Notes: generated from the letters alone by a model not told the origin. A DNA stretch of 64,000 bases from Variovorax sp. WS11 (GCF_010499245.1 NZ_JAAGOW010000004.1:62001-126000), one strand, 5' to 3'; counted from the stretch's first letter, positions 17,778 through 26,892 are shown. Numbers and translations are program-made.

Positions 17778-18266
17778 CTAGGCCTTCCGAGCCTTCTGGA
17801 TTTTCTCGAGGATTTCCTCGGCTTGTCCAAGGAGTCGAGCTTCGTGTTTTTTGCGCTTTTCCTGCTCGGTAGTACCGTATAGGCGCGTCACCAGGGTGAA
17901 TAAGAAGCCGATGGTGGTGCAGGTGAGAAACAGTACGACCCTGAAAGCCAGCGTAGCGGTGTTCGAGGCGATGAGACCCGAGACAAGTGTGACGAGCTGG
18001 CCCTCGATCTTGCCGATGACGTAGCCGGAGCCTAATGCGACGAACGCCTTTGCGATACCGGAGAATTTGCTTTTCTCGTCCTCACTAAGGGGCGTGGCAA
18101 CAATCCCGGCCGCCCATCCTACTGAGCCGCCGAGCAGGCATAGCATCACCTGAAATGTCCGGTCCTCCCCTCCGATGAGTGCCGACACAATGCAGGCGAA
18201 GAACACGGCGCCTCCGATGGCGTAGCCAGCCATCTGCATGTCAATCTCGCCAGGTTCATCTTTCAA
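17778..18266 (-). CDS. Hypothetical four-helix membrane protein
   Basis: This is a 162-residue protein with about four hydrophobic helices (AGYAIGGAVFFACIVSALI, VMLCLLGGSVGWAAGIVA, an amphipathic middle helix, and VVLFLTCTTIGFLFTLV) and a charged C-terminal helix (TEQEKRKKHEARLLGQAEEI). No family is recognised. The TTG at 18266 has AGGAG 7 bases upstream, which favours it over the ATG at 18239. It is followed by an IS remnant and preceded, on the same strand, by a frameshifted secreted-protein gene. Function unknown. Confidence 0.6.
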   Translation of the reverse strand: MKDEPGEIDMQMAGYAIGGAVFFACIVSALIGGEDRTFQVMLCLLGGSVGWAAGIVATPLSEDEKSKFSGIAKAFVALGSGYVIGKIEGQLVTLVSGLIASNTATLAFRVVLFLTCTTIGFLFTLVTRLYGTTEQEKRKKHEARLLGQAEEILEKIQKARKA

Positions 18267-18362
18267 GTCGGCACTCCTGCGCCGAGCAAAGCGGCCATTG
18301 GTTCGACGAAGGGTCCATCATTGGCCCCGCGGCCTCCGTCGCCGACTTGACTACCACCGGTC

Positions 18363-18994
18363 TCACCGCTGGAGCTGCAGTTCTGTCAGTTCCCTGACCC
18401 ACCGGTTGTAGCCATCGTCGTTCTCGAATCTAACGACAGCCTTGGCGGCAGGAGCAAACCAGTAGGTTCGAATCGCTCGACCATTTGCGCGCGAGGTGTC
18501 GTTGTTCCAAAATCCCTTTGCTTCGATCTTGAATGCGTCGAACTCCCCAGCGGGAACCGTCACTTTCTCGTAGGCGACAACGAATATGTCCAATTGGTCA
18601 CGCCCGCTGGCCACCCTGGTCTTGTTTGTCCATTTGTTCTTGAACTCCCATTTCTTTCCCACTTCGAGAGGGAAATCCAGGTACTTCGGATCGGTATTGC
18701 TGTTTGTAGGCGATTCGAGCTGGTTCATGTCGATGGTCATGAGAAACTTTCCATCGTTTTCGGTGCCTTCGATATGTGTTGCCGTGACAGCAGTGACAAC
18801 GCGAACATACTGCCCCTCCGAGCCTCCGAGCCTCCGGTGCGCCGGTCGCGCTGCTCATACTTCCAACGATCACCAACTTTGATGTCCGGCCGCTCGGCAC
18901 GCTGAGCCAATACCGAGCTCGTCAACACCGCAAGTAGCAACGGCGCGACCCACTGCAGCAGGTGGATGCTTGGCACGCCATGGAACATGGTCAT
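18363..18994 (-). pseudogene. Secreted protein gene frameshifted by an 8-bp tandem duplication
   Basis: The gene starts MTMFHGVPSIHLLQWVAPLL with a signal peptide ending LAQRAERPD, then IKVGDRWKYEQRDRRTG. The frame then breaks, and the next frame continues QYVRVVTAVTATHIEG, FLMTIDMNQ, KYLDFPLEVGKKWEFKNKWT, VTVPAGEFDAFKIEAKGFW and YWFAPAAKAVVRFEND to a normal stop. Removing one unit of the GAGCCTCC repeat at 18820-18835 joins both parts exactly into a 207-residue protein. The VGDRW...YDFPL...G.W.....VTVPAGEF..F pattern is typical of periplasmic DUF3108-like proteins. The break is either a recent mutation, a contingency switch, or a sequencing slip. Confidence 0.8.
18820..18835. repeat. Tandem 8-bp duplication (GAGCCTCC)2
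   Basis: Two perfect copies of GAGCCTCC lie head to tail, preceded by a partial CCCTCC unit. The unit length is not a multiple of three, so copy number changes switch the reading frame of the overlapping secreted-protein gene. With one copy that gene is open. Confidence 0.85.
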
Positions 18995-19507
18995 ATCCGA
19001 CCCCCAATCCGGTGAGCAAGTGAGGTCTCCCTGAATTGAAGCTGTAGCTCTCTCACTCAGGCTGGCGGTCCCACCTTCGGTTGGATACCTTGACAGCCCG
19101 ACGACGAACGGCAACGCAGGGGTTCTTCAGTCCCGAACGCTAAGCGCACACCGCGCCATGCTACGACGAGCTCGCGACACTTGCGATAGGCCTGACGATA
19201 TAGTCAAGCGCTGCGCGGGCACAGCGTACGTTTCTGCGAACACGTTTGCAATGACCGCAGCCGACTGCAGCGGTTGTCAATCTTCATCGCCGTAATCTGC
19301 AGCGTCAGCGTCGATGACCTGCTGGAGCGCGGCGGTGGACGAGTGGACGTGCATGGACGGATATCCCCGTGGTCGGCTATTTCCCATCGAACTCGAGAAC
19401 TCGGCCGGAGAGTCGCTGCAGTTCGACGTCGGATGGAGCATGCAGAGCTGCCGCGCTTTTGGGAGCTGCTGAGGTGCCGCCCGACAGCCGGCCCCGCTGT
19501 AGCCGGA
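18995..19507. other. Intergenic region, no gene seen
   Basis: About 510 bases upstream of the frameshifted gene hold only short frames with random-looking, arginine- and serine-rich translations. I see no family match, RNA gene or repeat here. The promoter of the secreted-protein gene should lie near 19000-19060. Confidence 0.5.
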
Positions 19508-19702
19508 CTACGAGGGTGTTCGGTTGGCGCCCTTGGCGTCGTCGTCGTCCTCCTCGGCCATACTTAGAATGTCCTGGGGCGACAGCTTTCCGATCAGTTC
19601 CGGGTGATCGCGGTTCACATGTGCCTGTACGGCCGCGATAAGTTCCTCATCGGTGGAGCCACGGACCGCTTCGCCGCATTCGCAGTTGATCAGCTTTCCC
19701 AT
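19508..19702 (-). CDS. DUF1059-like small protein
   Basis: This is a 64-residue protein: MGKLINCECGEAVRGSTDEE, then LIAAVQAHVNRDHPEL and an acidic tail. The front CxCG pair followed by a (S/T)(D/E)EEL helix and HxxxDH matches the DUF1059 small-protein family. AAAGGAG sits 5 bases before the start codon. It is transcribed away from the BTAD-cyclase gene, with only 29 bases between the two start codons, so the genes share a promoter region. Function of the family is unknown. Confidence 0.75.
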   Translation of the reverse strand: MGKLINCECGEAVRGSTDEELIAAVQAHVNRDHPELIGKLSPQDILSMAEEDDDDAKGANRTPS

Positions 19703-19731
19703 GTCTTACTCCTTTCAACGGGGGTGTCAGT

Positions 19732-21069
19732 ATGCTGCCAGACGAGCATGGAGAAAACCTTGGCGAAACCTTGGCGCCCGGGTCGGAAACGCGGATCCAA
19801 CTGTGCGGCCGACTGGTGGCCAAGCTCGAGGGGCGCCGCATCGAGGAGTTGTTGCCGGGGCGGCAGGGACGACTTCTCTTTGCATATCTCGCGGCGAACC
19901 GCAGGCACGCCGTTACTCGATCCCAGCTCACGGATGTGCTCTGGCCGAACAACCCCCCGTCTGCTGCCGACGCGGCACTCAGCGCCTTGCTCACCAAGCT
20001 CCGAGGAGTGGTGGGCACGCACGCCGTGGTGGGGAAGCAGGAGCTGCGGCTGGTGCTTCCGGCAGATGCCTGGATCGACCTGGAAGCCGCCCTCGAGGGC
20101 CTGCATCGGGCGGAGTCCGCCGCCTCGCGCCAGGACTGGACGGCCGCATGGGGGCCGGCCCGCGTCGCCTTGCACATCGCCATGCGGCCCTTTCTTCCAG
20201 GCTATGACGCAGCCTGGGTCGACGCGACCCGCGAACAGATCGAAGACGTCCTGATGCGAGCCCACGAGTGCGTCGCCAATACCGGCCTCGCCCTGCGCGG
20301 CAGCGAGCTGACATCGGCCGCGCGTTCGGCGCGCGCACTGATGAAGCTGGCGCCCTACCGGGAATCTGGCTATCGCTTCATGATGGAAATTCTTGCGCTT
20401 CAGGGCAACGTCGCTGAGGCCCTGCTGATCTACGAGCGCTTGCGCCGACTGCTGAGCGACGACCTCGGCGCATCCCCCAGTCCCGCGACGCTGGCTGTTC
20501 ACAGGCGGCTTCTCCAGGGCGACGCCGGTCGCCGAGGGGCTGTAGCGCGCGAATTGAAGACCGTCTTGTTCACCGACATCGTCGGCTCGACCGAGCTCGC
20601 GGCAGCTATCGGGGATCATGCCTGGCAGGATCTCCTGCTGAAGCATCAGGACATCGTTCGGCGGCAACTCGAAAGAGCAGGCGGTCACGAGGTCGACACG
20701 GCGGGCGATGGCTTTCTCGCCACCTTCGAGAGCCCTGTGCAGGCCGTGGCGTGCGCCTGCAAGGTCATGCAGCAGGTCGGCGCGCTGGGTGTCAGTCTGA
20801 GGGTGGGCATACACACGGGGGAATGCGAGGTCCTGGACGGCAAGGTGTGCGGCATCGCCGTCCACCTAGGTGCTCGCATCGCCGCCCACGCGCAAGCCGA
20901 CGAAGTCCTTGTTTCGTCCACCGTCAAGGACCTCATGACAGGGTCTGACATCGAGTTCGATGATCGCGGCCTGCACACCCTTCGGGGCGTCCCGGGTGAA
21001 TGGCGGCTGTTTGCTGTCCAGGTCGGGTCTGCGCCGAAAGCGCCGACGCGCGAAGCCACGAAGAAGTGA
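19732..21069 (+). CDS. BTAD (SARP-like) domain fused to a class III nucleotide cyclase
   Basis: This is a 445-residue regulator. Residues about 20-110 form an OmpR-like winged helix of the SARP type (GRQGRLLFAYLAANRRHAVT, then DVLWPNNPPSAADAALSALL). Residues about 115-265 form the bacterial transcriptional activator (BTAD) helical domain (PYRESGYRFMMEILALQGNV, AEALLIYERLRRLLSDDLG). Residues about 275-425 form a class III adenylyl/guanylyl cyclase domain with both metal aspartates (VLFTDIVGSTELAAA and DTAGDGFLATF) and GIAVHLGARIAAHA, in which the usual Asn is His but the Arg remains. It probably couples cyclic nucleotide synthesis to transcription or protein interaction; the signal is unknown. 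It is divergent from the DUF1059 gene. Confidence 0.85.
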   Translation: MLPDEHGENLGETLAPGSETRIQLCGRLVAKLEGRRIEELLPGRQGRLLFAYLAANRRHAVTRSQLTDVLWPNNPPSAADAALSALLTKLRGVVGTHAVVGKQELRLVLPADAWIDLEAALEGLHRAESAASRQDWTAAWGPARVALHIAMRPFLPGYDAAWVDATREQIEDVLMRAHECVANTGLALRGSELTSAARSARALMKLAPYRESGYRFMMEILALQGNVAEALLIYERLRRLLSDDLGASPSPATLAVHRRLLQGDAGRRGAVARELKTVLFTDIVGSTELAAAIGDHAWQDLLLKHQDIVRRQLERAGGHEVDTAGDGFLATFESPVQAVACACKVMQQVGALGVSLRVGIHTGECEVLDGKVCGIAVHLGARIAAHAQADEVLVSSTVKDLMTGSDIEFDDRGLHTLRGVPGEWRLFAVQVGSAPKAPTREATKK

Positions 21070-21208
21070 CCAGGAATGCCCTACCAGAAGCCCGCTACGG
21101 CTGAGTGTTCTTGACGCCAGCTCGTGTGCGTGCGCTGCCCGGTATGCCACGCACGGGCCGCGGACATCCGCTATCTCGCGAATTCCGAGCGGAGGCTGAC
21201 CAGCCGCT

Positions 21209-22788
21209 CATGGCCCAATACTGTTCGCTTAAGTAGAAAAGCTGCCTGAAGGGTTGGTTGGCGACCATGGCCGCACGCCGGAGCGCCGGACAATTTGTAT
21301 TGGGGCACCTGGCGGCCCTGAGAACAAGCAGGGCGCGAAGTCCACGGGTACGCGAGTCGGAGCGGCGCGGTCGTGACCCGCGTACGGTGAGGTGCGTCGT
21401 TTGACCATCCGCGGAGAACGCCGATTGAGAGTCCTCGATGCGCGAATGCTGCCGCTGGCCTGGAGCAGTTCACGGAACCAGCGTCGTCGCTTTTTGGGCC
21501 TCGCTGGGGGGAAAGGCCCCGGAGTGGGGCTGCGTACGTCGGAGGAGTTCTACGTGTCCTTTGAAGGACAGCTCGGCGTGAGGTATTCGGTGGTTGGAGG
21601 CCCCTTGATGCAGCAGCCATCTCACCGCGTAGTGCGCCAGCACCCAGCCGTAGAACTCTTGACGCACCAGCTCGGGTGTCTTGCTTCGGAGCACCCGCCG
21701 GCTCTGCCGCAAATGCGTCTTGAGTTCATCGAACACGGACTCGATCTCCCAGCGCTGGTGATACAGCGCTGCCAGCTCCATGGCGGGTGCGCGCTGCGGG
21801 TCCAACAACGTCGTCAGGAGTCGGTAGCGCGGCTGCGCGTCATCCAAGCCCGGCAACTCATAGTCGATCACGCGCACAGTCATGGCTTGCTGCTCGGCCT
21901 CAGCTCGGGGAACATTGCTGGGGCGGATGACACTGAGGAACGACCCATCATCGAGCACGCGTTGGACCGGCATCTTCCACGTGCTCCCGCATCGCCATAG
22001 CAACTGCGCTCCCGTGGCTGTGGCCTGACGCCAATGTTCGAAGGAGTTGAAGCCCCGGTCGGCCATGCAAAGCATGCCTGACTCGAGACGCGGCAGCAAC
22101 GCGGCCGCGAGCCCTCGCTCGCCATCGCTAAAGGCCCCAATCTTGGCACCGAGAATGGCGTGTGTCGCGCACTCGATCAATACGGCGCAGCGAGCCTGCG
22201 GATAGCCGGCATGGCCAGCGGTGATCGCACTGCTGCTCGGGTAACCGAAATCCCGCGCGTTATCAGCCTCGTCAGGTAGCTCGAACGTGCTGCCGTCAAA
22301 CGCTACAAGCCGCAAGCCGGCAAAGAACGCTTGCGGATGATCCTGGGGATTGGCCAAAGGCACACAGCAGCGCTTGATCAAGTCGCTCAAGGGTGCCGAG
22401 CCGATGCGGCTGCGCAAAGCGCTAATGGAAGACTTGGCCACAAGGGCCGGCTGCGCGCCCCCACTGGCCCAGGCCAGACCCTGAGAGACGACGGCGAAGA
22501 CCTCTTCGTAGGCTGCTTCGGGATACAGGCTCAAGGCCATGCAGTAGTAGACCCCAGCCACCGCAGGGAAGCTGCGAATGCGTTGGCTGTTGCAGCCGTG
22601 CTCGTCCAGCACAGCGTGCACGACATCGGCTGGTACCACCCGGGCCAGCAAACTGGCCGCCAAGAAGTCGCTAAGCCTGGCTCCCTCGCCCAACACTGCC
22701 TTCGTCCGTGCCATATCCCGTCCGCCATCGAGTTGCCACGGAAGCAATTGTAGGCGACATTACTCTAATCGAACAGTATTGGCTCATG
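21209..22788 (-). mobile_element. IS4-family insertion sequence, apparently complete
   Basis: A 25-bp imperfect terminal inverted repeat bounds the element: CATGGCCCAATACTGTTCGC at 21209 onward, and its mirror ending at 22788. The core ATACTGTTCG is identical on both sides. One intact transposase gene on the minus strand fills most of it. I found no clear target-site duplication. It sits between the BTAD-cyclase gene and the P450 gene. Confidence 0.75.
21470..22714 (-). CDS. IS4-family transposase
   Basis: This is a 414-residue transposase. The N-terminal domain reads MARTKAVLGEGARLSDFLAA and SFPAVAGVYYCMALSLYPEA. The DDE catalytic region shows VAFDGSTFELPDEADN (first Asp), LCMADRGFNSFEHW (second Asp) and the YREK-like YHQRWEIESVFDELKTHL (Glu). 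The frame is intact and of normal length, so the element may still move. I chose the ATG giving MARTKAVLG because it matches the usual start of this group; an upstream ATG at 22747 is also in frame. Confidence 0.9.
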   Translation of the reverse strand: MARTKAVLGEGARLSDFLAASLLARVVPADVVHAVLDEHGCNSQRIRSFPAVAGVYYCMALSLYPEAAYEEVFAVVSQGLAWASGGAQPALVAKSSISALRSRIGSAPLSDLIKRCCVPLANPQDHPQAFFAGLRLVAFDGSTFELPDEADNARDFGYPSSSAITAGHAGYPQARCAVLIECATHAILGAKIGAFSDGERGLAAALLPRLESGMLCMADRGFNSFEHWRQATATGAQLLWRCGSTWKMPVQRVLDDGSFLSVIRPSNVPRAEAEQQAMTVRVIDYELPGLDDAQPRYRLLTTLLDPQRAPAMELAALYHQRWEIESVFDELKTHLRQSRRVLRSKTPELVRQEFYGWVLAHYAVRWLLHQGASNHRIPHAELSFKGHVELLRRTQPHSGAFPPSEAQKATTLVP

Positions 22789-23010
22789 GCCAGACCCCGT
22801 CACAATCCCCTACGCCTTCAGAGGGGCTCCGAACGGTCCTCGACTTCAACGAAGCGGATGCTGGATCAGACCATGGCAGCCGTAAACTGCCCGATCCGGA
22901 AGAAATTTCCGTTCATCGACTCCTTGGTCAATACGATGTCGCAGATCTGATGCAGTTGGCGCCGGCGCTCGGCAGGTTTAGCATGACGCCCAACACTGGT
23001 GGAGGCCTCC

Positions 23011-24558
23011 ATGGACGTCGACCAAGCCGATCTCGGTTCCACTTCCACGGCCGGCTCCGCCAGCCTCAGCATTCGGCCCTACAGCGATGTGCCGGGCCCC
23101 AAGGGCCTTCCGGTGCTCGGCAATGCCCATCAAATCAAACCCGAGTCCTTCCACCTGCAGCTCGAGGGGTGGGCGAAAGAGTTCGGGAGCTTGTTCCGCT
23201 TCCGGATCACCGATCGCAATTTTCTAGGCGTCAGCGACCCCGCAGTCATTGCGTCGGTGCTCAAGCGGCGGCCAGAGGTCTTTTTCAAAGGTCCGCGCTT
23301 GGTGCAGGTGGCCAAGGATCTCGGGTTTCATGGCCTTTTCACGGCAAATGAGGATGCCTGGCGCCGGCAGCGCCAGCTCGTGATGGCTGGGCTGGATCCT
23401 GCGCACATGAAAACCTTCTTGCCGCAAATCGTGGACGTCGCCGCCAAGCTGAGGGATCGGTGGATCAAGGCGGCACGCGAGAGCCGTGAGATCGACGTTC
23501 TGGCCGACCTCATGCGCTACACCGTCGACGTGACAACCTGTCTGGCGTTCGGCTGCAACCTGAACACCACGGAGAAAGGCGATCAAGATGCTATCCAGCA
23601 GCACCTGAACGTGATCTTTCCGACGTTGTTGCGCCGGGCGTTGGCGCCGATCGACGTCGAACACTGGCTCCCCAAGCCCGGAGTCCGGCTGCACGTAGCG
23701 GCGCTCAGCGAGGCAGTCCAGGGGTTTATCCGGGATGCGCGGCATCAGCTCGAACAGCAGTCGGATCTCGCCAACCGGCCTCAGAACCTCCTGCAGGCAC
23801 TGATCGCCGCCTGCGACAGCGAAGGAGCCAGGCTCACCGACGAGGAGCTCTCTGGAAATGTCCTGGGTATGCTTCTCGCCGGCGAAGACACGACCGCCAA
23901 CACGATCGGCTGGCTCATCTGGCTGCTGCACGAACATCCGAAGGAGTGGGAGAGCGCTCAAGCGGAAGCGGACGCGATCGTCGGCGAAGGATCGATCCCG
24001 CAATCGCTGGAACAGCTGTCGCAGCTCGACTTCCTCGAGGCCTGCGCCAACGAAGCGATGCGACTCAAGCCGGTCGCGCCGATGAATATCGTCCAGGCGC
24101 ATCAGGACGTAGTGGTTGGCGATGTCGCGGTTCCCAAGGGGACATTTATCACGTGCGTGATGCGCCCGGCGGGCATGGATCAGGGCCACTTTGACGAGCC
24201 CCATGCGTTCCGCCCCTCTCGCTGGCTGAAGGGTGGCCACGCTGAAGGTGGCGGAATGATGAGCGCCAAGCGCGTGGTGATGCCGTTCGGAGCGGGCCCC
24301 AGGGTCTGTCCTGGTCGCTACCTGGCTCTGGCCGAGATCAAGATGGTGATGACGATGCTCTTCTCGAACTTCGAGATCTCGACCATGTCGACCCCCGCGG
24401 GTGGACCGCGGGAGCATCTCAAGCTGACAATGTCGCCGGCCGGGCTGGCACTAAAACTTACGCTTCGCCGCGCTACAACCACTCCCGCGGCGAGCGCCGC
24501 CGACGGGGAGACTGTTCAGAGCCCCGTGTCGTGCTCAGGCGCGGCATTCCTGTCTTAA
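23011..24558 (+). CDS. Cytochrome P450
   Basis: This is a 515-residue soluble P450. The proline-rich entry VPGPKGLPVLGNAHQIKPES is followed by an I-helix LAGEDTTANT (Thr294/295), a K-helix ExxR at Glu348-Arg351 (ANEAMRLKP), and the haem loop FGAGPRVCPGRYLALAE with Cys433. All key residues are present, so it should be an active haem-thiolate monooxygenase. It resembles CYP102/CYP1044-like fatty-acid or polyketide hydroxylases, but no reductase is fused or adjacent. GGAGG 7 bases upstream supports the ATG at 23011. The stop codon lies inside the terminal repeat of the downstream IS, so the last residues (after about LTLRRATTT) were altered by the insertion. Confidence 0.9.
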   Translation: MDVDQADLGSTSTAGSASLSIRPYSDVPGPKGLPVLGNAHQIKPESFHLQLEGWAKEFGSLFRFRITDRNFLGVSDPAVIASVLKRRPEVFFKGPRLVQVAKDLGFHGLFTANEDAWRRQRQLVMAGLDPAHMKTFLPQIVDVAAKLRDRWIKAARESREIDVLADLMRYTVDVTTCLAFGCNLNTTEKGDQDAIQQHLNVIFPTLLRRALAPIDVEHWLPKPGVRLHVAALSEAVQGFIRDARHQLEQQSDLANRPQNLLQALIAACDSEGARLTDEELSGNVLGMLLAGEDTTANTIGWLIWLLHEHPKEWESAQAEADAIVGEGSIPQSLEQLSQLDFLEACANEAMRLKPVAPMNIVQAHQDVVVGDVAVPKGTFITCVMRPAGMDQGHFDEPHAFRPSRWLKGGHAEGGGMMSAKRVVMPFGAGPRVCPGRYLALAEIKMVMTMLFSNFEISTMSTPAGGPREHLKLTMSPAGLALKLTLRRATTTPAASAADGETVQSPVSCSGAAFLS

Positions 24559-26091
24559 GACGAATGGCACTTACTTTGGCCTGCACGCGTGACCGTGTCG
24601 CTGCACATGTCGACGGGCCTGCTCGCGCGGCGTCTTCAGCCATGGGTACGGTTTGGGCCGTCGCTTTCGCATTCGCGGCTCGATGCGCCCTGGGCGGTGG
24701 CCGACTTTGGATTGAGCGATCAATGCGAACAGCCGCTGGTTGTCCTTCGCGGCGCATAGTCCGCGCGTGGTCCACTCCGTCCATAGTTGCACCGTGTGTT
24801 TGAAGCTCAGGCCGCGCGGATCGACGCCGGCCTTGCAAGCGGCCTGCGCCATCAGCAGCCGGATCACGTTGTAGGCCAGCAGGTGCACCCACATCTGTTT
24901 CTCGTTCATCTGCGGCGTCTGGCAGCTCAGCACCTCCATGCCCGTGGTGGTCTTGAGGTTTCGCAGGTCCAGCTCGACGTTCCAGCGGCGTGCGTAGAGC
25001 GCCGACAGATCACTCTTGCTCACCTCTCGAGGCTCCAGCAGCGTGGTGACCAGCACCTGGTGGCCCACCTTGGCTTCGCGCAGCATGATGTCCTCGGGCA
25101 CGCGCGCGTACTGCTCGTGTGTCATCCACTCGGGACGCGCCGGCCTGGGCCAGCACACGATGTGATCGCGCGTGCCCAACTGCTGGCCGCGGCGGAAGTC
25201 CGTGATCCGCGCTCCGTGCTGCTCGAACACGACGTCCACGCCCTTGTCCAGCAGCGCGGCGATCAGGAAGTAGTTGCAGTACAGCGCGTCGGCGAGCATC
25301 ACATCGCCCGCGCCAAAGCCTTCGAGCAGGCGGCGCACCAGCGCGAGTTCTCCGCTGCCCTTGCCGCTGTACGGGCCAATCGCCGCGTCCAGGGCTGCTC
25401 CAGTGGCCAGGCAGATCACCGCCACCAGCCGCGCCAGCGGGAAGCCCACGCCCGGTGCCTGCGTGCTGGGCTGCGGATACACCGCCTGGTTCTCGGGCGT
25501 GTCGGGCATCGACAGGCCCGTGCCGTCCACCAACTTGACCGCGCGGCCTCGCCACTTCCAGGGCGCCAACGCCTTTGCGCTCAGCTCGCGCCCCGTTTGC
25601 TGTGTGAGCGCCGTGACCATCTCCAAGGGCAAGCGCTGGCGAGCCTTGCAATACGCGCCCGTGCGAACGCTGCACGCGCTCAACCCGTCGGCCGCGCGCT
25701 GCGCCGCCCAGCCATTGACCGCCTTCTGGCATGAGCCATCGGCCTCCAGCGTCTGGCGCATGAACATCGACAGCGTCACCGTCGGCGGATACAGCCGCTC
25801 GCGATGCTCGGGCAGCAGCGCTTCGGTCGTCTCGAGCAACTGCGGGCTCGTCAGGATGTTGAAGAACTCCACCGCCTCGGTCGTGCGTGCCCGCCGTTGA
25901 ATGCCTCTGCGGCGTTGATGCAAATCGCTTCGGGCTTTACGATCCATGCTGGCTGGCCTTTGGTGAGATGGTTTGGATGCTTCGTAACCAACCATCCTAT
26001 CGATCCAGGGTCAGCCACCCTCCCTTTGCAATCAAGCACTTACGCCTCGCCGACGGCTCAGCGGCCCAAAGTAAGTGCCATTCCTCTTAAG
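24554..26091 (-). mobile_element. Second IS4-type insertion sequence, apparently complete
   Basis: The element is bounded by 26-bp near-perfect inverted repeats, CTTAAGACGAATGGCACTTA at the left end and its mirror (AAGTAAGTGCCATTCCTCTT) at the right end. One intact transposase gene lies on the minus strand. The outer CTTAAG at the left end provides the TAA stop of the P450 gene. The two IS4-type elements in this window have different ends and transposases, so they came from separate events. Confidence 0.8.
24571..25947 (-). CDS. IS4-family transposase (second type)
   Basis: This is a 458-residue DDE transposase: VEFFNILTSPQLLETTEALL near the start, then VKLVDGTGLSMPDTPENQAV (first Asp), DVMLADALYCNYFLIAALL (second Asp) and YARRWNVELDLRNLKTTTGM (Glu). 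The C-terminus is basic (RMRKRRPKPYPWLKTPREQA). It differs from the transposase at 21470-22714 throughout. The start at 25947 gives MDRKARSDLHQRRRG, a sensible opening. The gene is intact and may be active. Confidence 0.9.
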   Translation of the reverse strand: MDRKARSDLHQRRRGIQRRARTTEAVEFFNILTSPQLLETTEALLPEHRERLYPPTVTLSMFMRQTLEADGSCQKAVNGWAAQRAADGLSACSVRTGAYCKARQRLPLEMVTALTQQTGRELSAKALAPWKWRGRAVKLVDGTGLSMPDTPENQAVYPQPSTQAPGVGFPLARLVAVICLATGAALDAAIGPYSGKGSGELALVRRLLEGFGAGDVMLADALYCNYFLIAALLDKGVDVVFEQHGARITDFRRGQQLGTRDHIVCWPRPARPEWMTHEQYARVPEDIMLREAKVGHQVLVTTLLEPREVSKSDLSALYARRWNVELDLRNLKTTTGMEVLSCQTPQMNEKQMWVHLLAYNVIRLLMAQAACKAGVDPRGLSFKHTVQLWTEWTTRGLCAAKDNQRLFALIAQSKVGHRPGRIEPRMRKRRPKPYPWLKTPREQARRHVQRHGHACRPK

Positions 26092-26244
26092 GGCAGCCAT
26101 GCGAGCCAATCGCTCGCCGCGCGGCTCGCAATGGGTCACTGTGCGAAGCAATTTGCTCCGAATTCGCGTTGCGGCGCCGAAAAGAACCTCAATTCAGGCG
26201 CCGCGAACGATGTGACCACTGGATGGAGAAGTCCGGGGCCTTAT

Positions 26245-26892
26245 TCAGCGTTGCCTTAAACGGTGGGTCATGCCGCCAAGCTGATTGACTGTCACACTGG
26301 GCGGCGTCGCGCCGGTTCTATTTTCTGCAGGCGAGTCCGCCTGAGGCACCGGCAAACCAAAGTACGGGCATGTCGACGATTCGTAGCTGCAAACGCGGCC
26401 CGAGATTATCGAAAGTGCAGCCAGCGCCAGCCCCGCCCAGAAGGCCCCGTGCTCCAAGTAGGTCCATTTCAAAGCTGGCCAGCCCCTCTTCCACATTGGT
26501 CCGATCCTCTCGGCCAAGAATGTCTCACTGCTTCGGTTGGGCGGGCCTATGTACTGAGTGATGCTGCTCACTATCACCCCTCCGGCAAACCCAGCGACTG
26601 CAAAGGCAATGACTGCCAGAAGCACGAACCAGGGGCTCATCGGGATCAGTAGTTGATCCTTCCCCGCCTTCAAGTTGGCCACGCCAACGTACACCGTGGC
26701 GAGGGTCAGGTATGCCTGAATGTGGAATTTGGTGTAGTCGTAGAGCCTTTCAAGGCTCTTCTCCCGGGCGGCGGTGTCCGCCGCGTTTTGCGCAGCACCA
26801 CGGGCGAGCTCAGCGCCGTAGTCCGCTTTGCGCTTGTCCTGGAGCCAGGATTCGTCCTGGTCAGGCGGGCTCTCATTGACCGCTTCGCACAT
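26245..26892 (-). CDS. Membrane protein at the end of the patatin operon
   Basis: This is a 215-residue protein. A hydrophilic N-terminus (residues 1-55, rich in Asp, Glu, Ala) is followed by about four hydrophobic helices (AYLTLATVYVGVANL, WFVLLAVIAFAVAGFAGGVI, AFWAGLALAALSIISG among them) and a hydrophilic tail. I recognise no family. It lies 85 bases after the patatin gene on the same strand, so it is probably the third gene of the S8 peptidase-patatin operon and may anchor or regulate those enzymes at the inner membrane. Function is inference from position. Confidence 0.65.
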   Translation of the reverse strand: MCEAVNESPPDQDESWLQDKRKADYGAELARGAAQNAADTAAREKSLERLYDYTKFHIQAYLTLATVYVGVANLKAGKDQLLIPMSPWFVLLAVIAFAVAGFAGGVIVSSITQYIGPPNRSSETFLAERIGPMWKRGWPALKWTYLEHGAFWAGLALAALSIISGRVCSYESSTCPYFGLPVPQADSPAENRTGATPPSVTVNQLGGMTHRLRQR

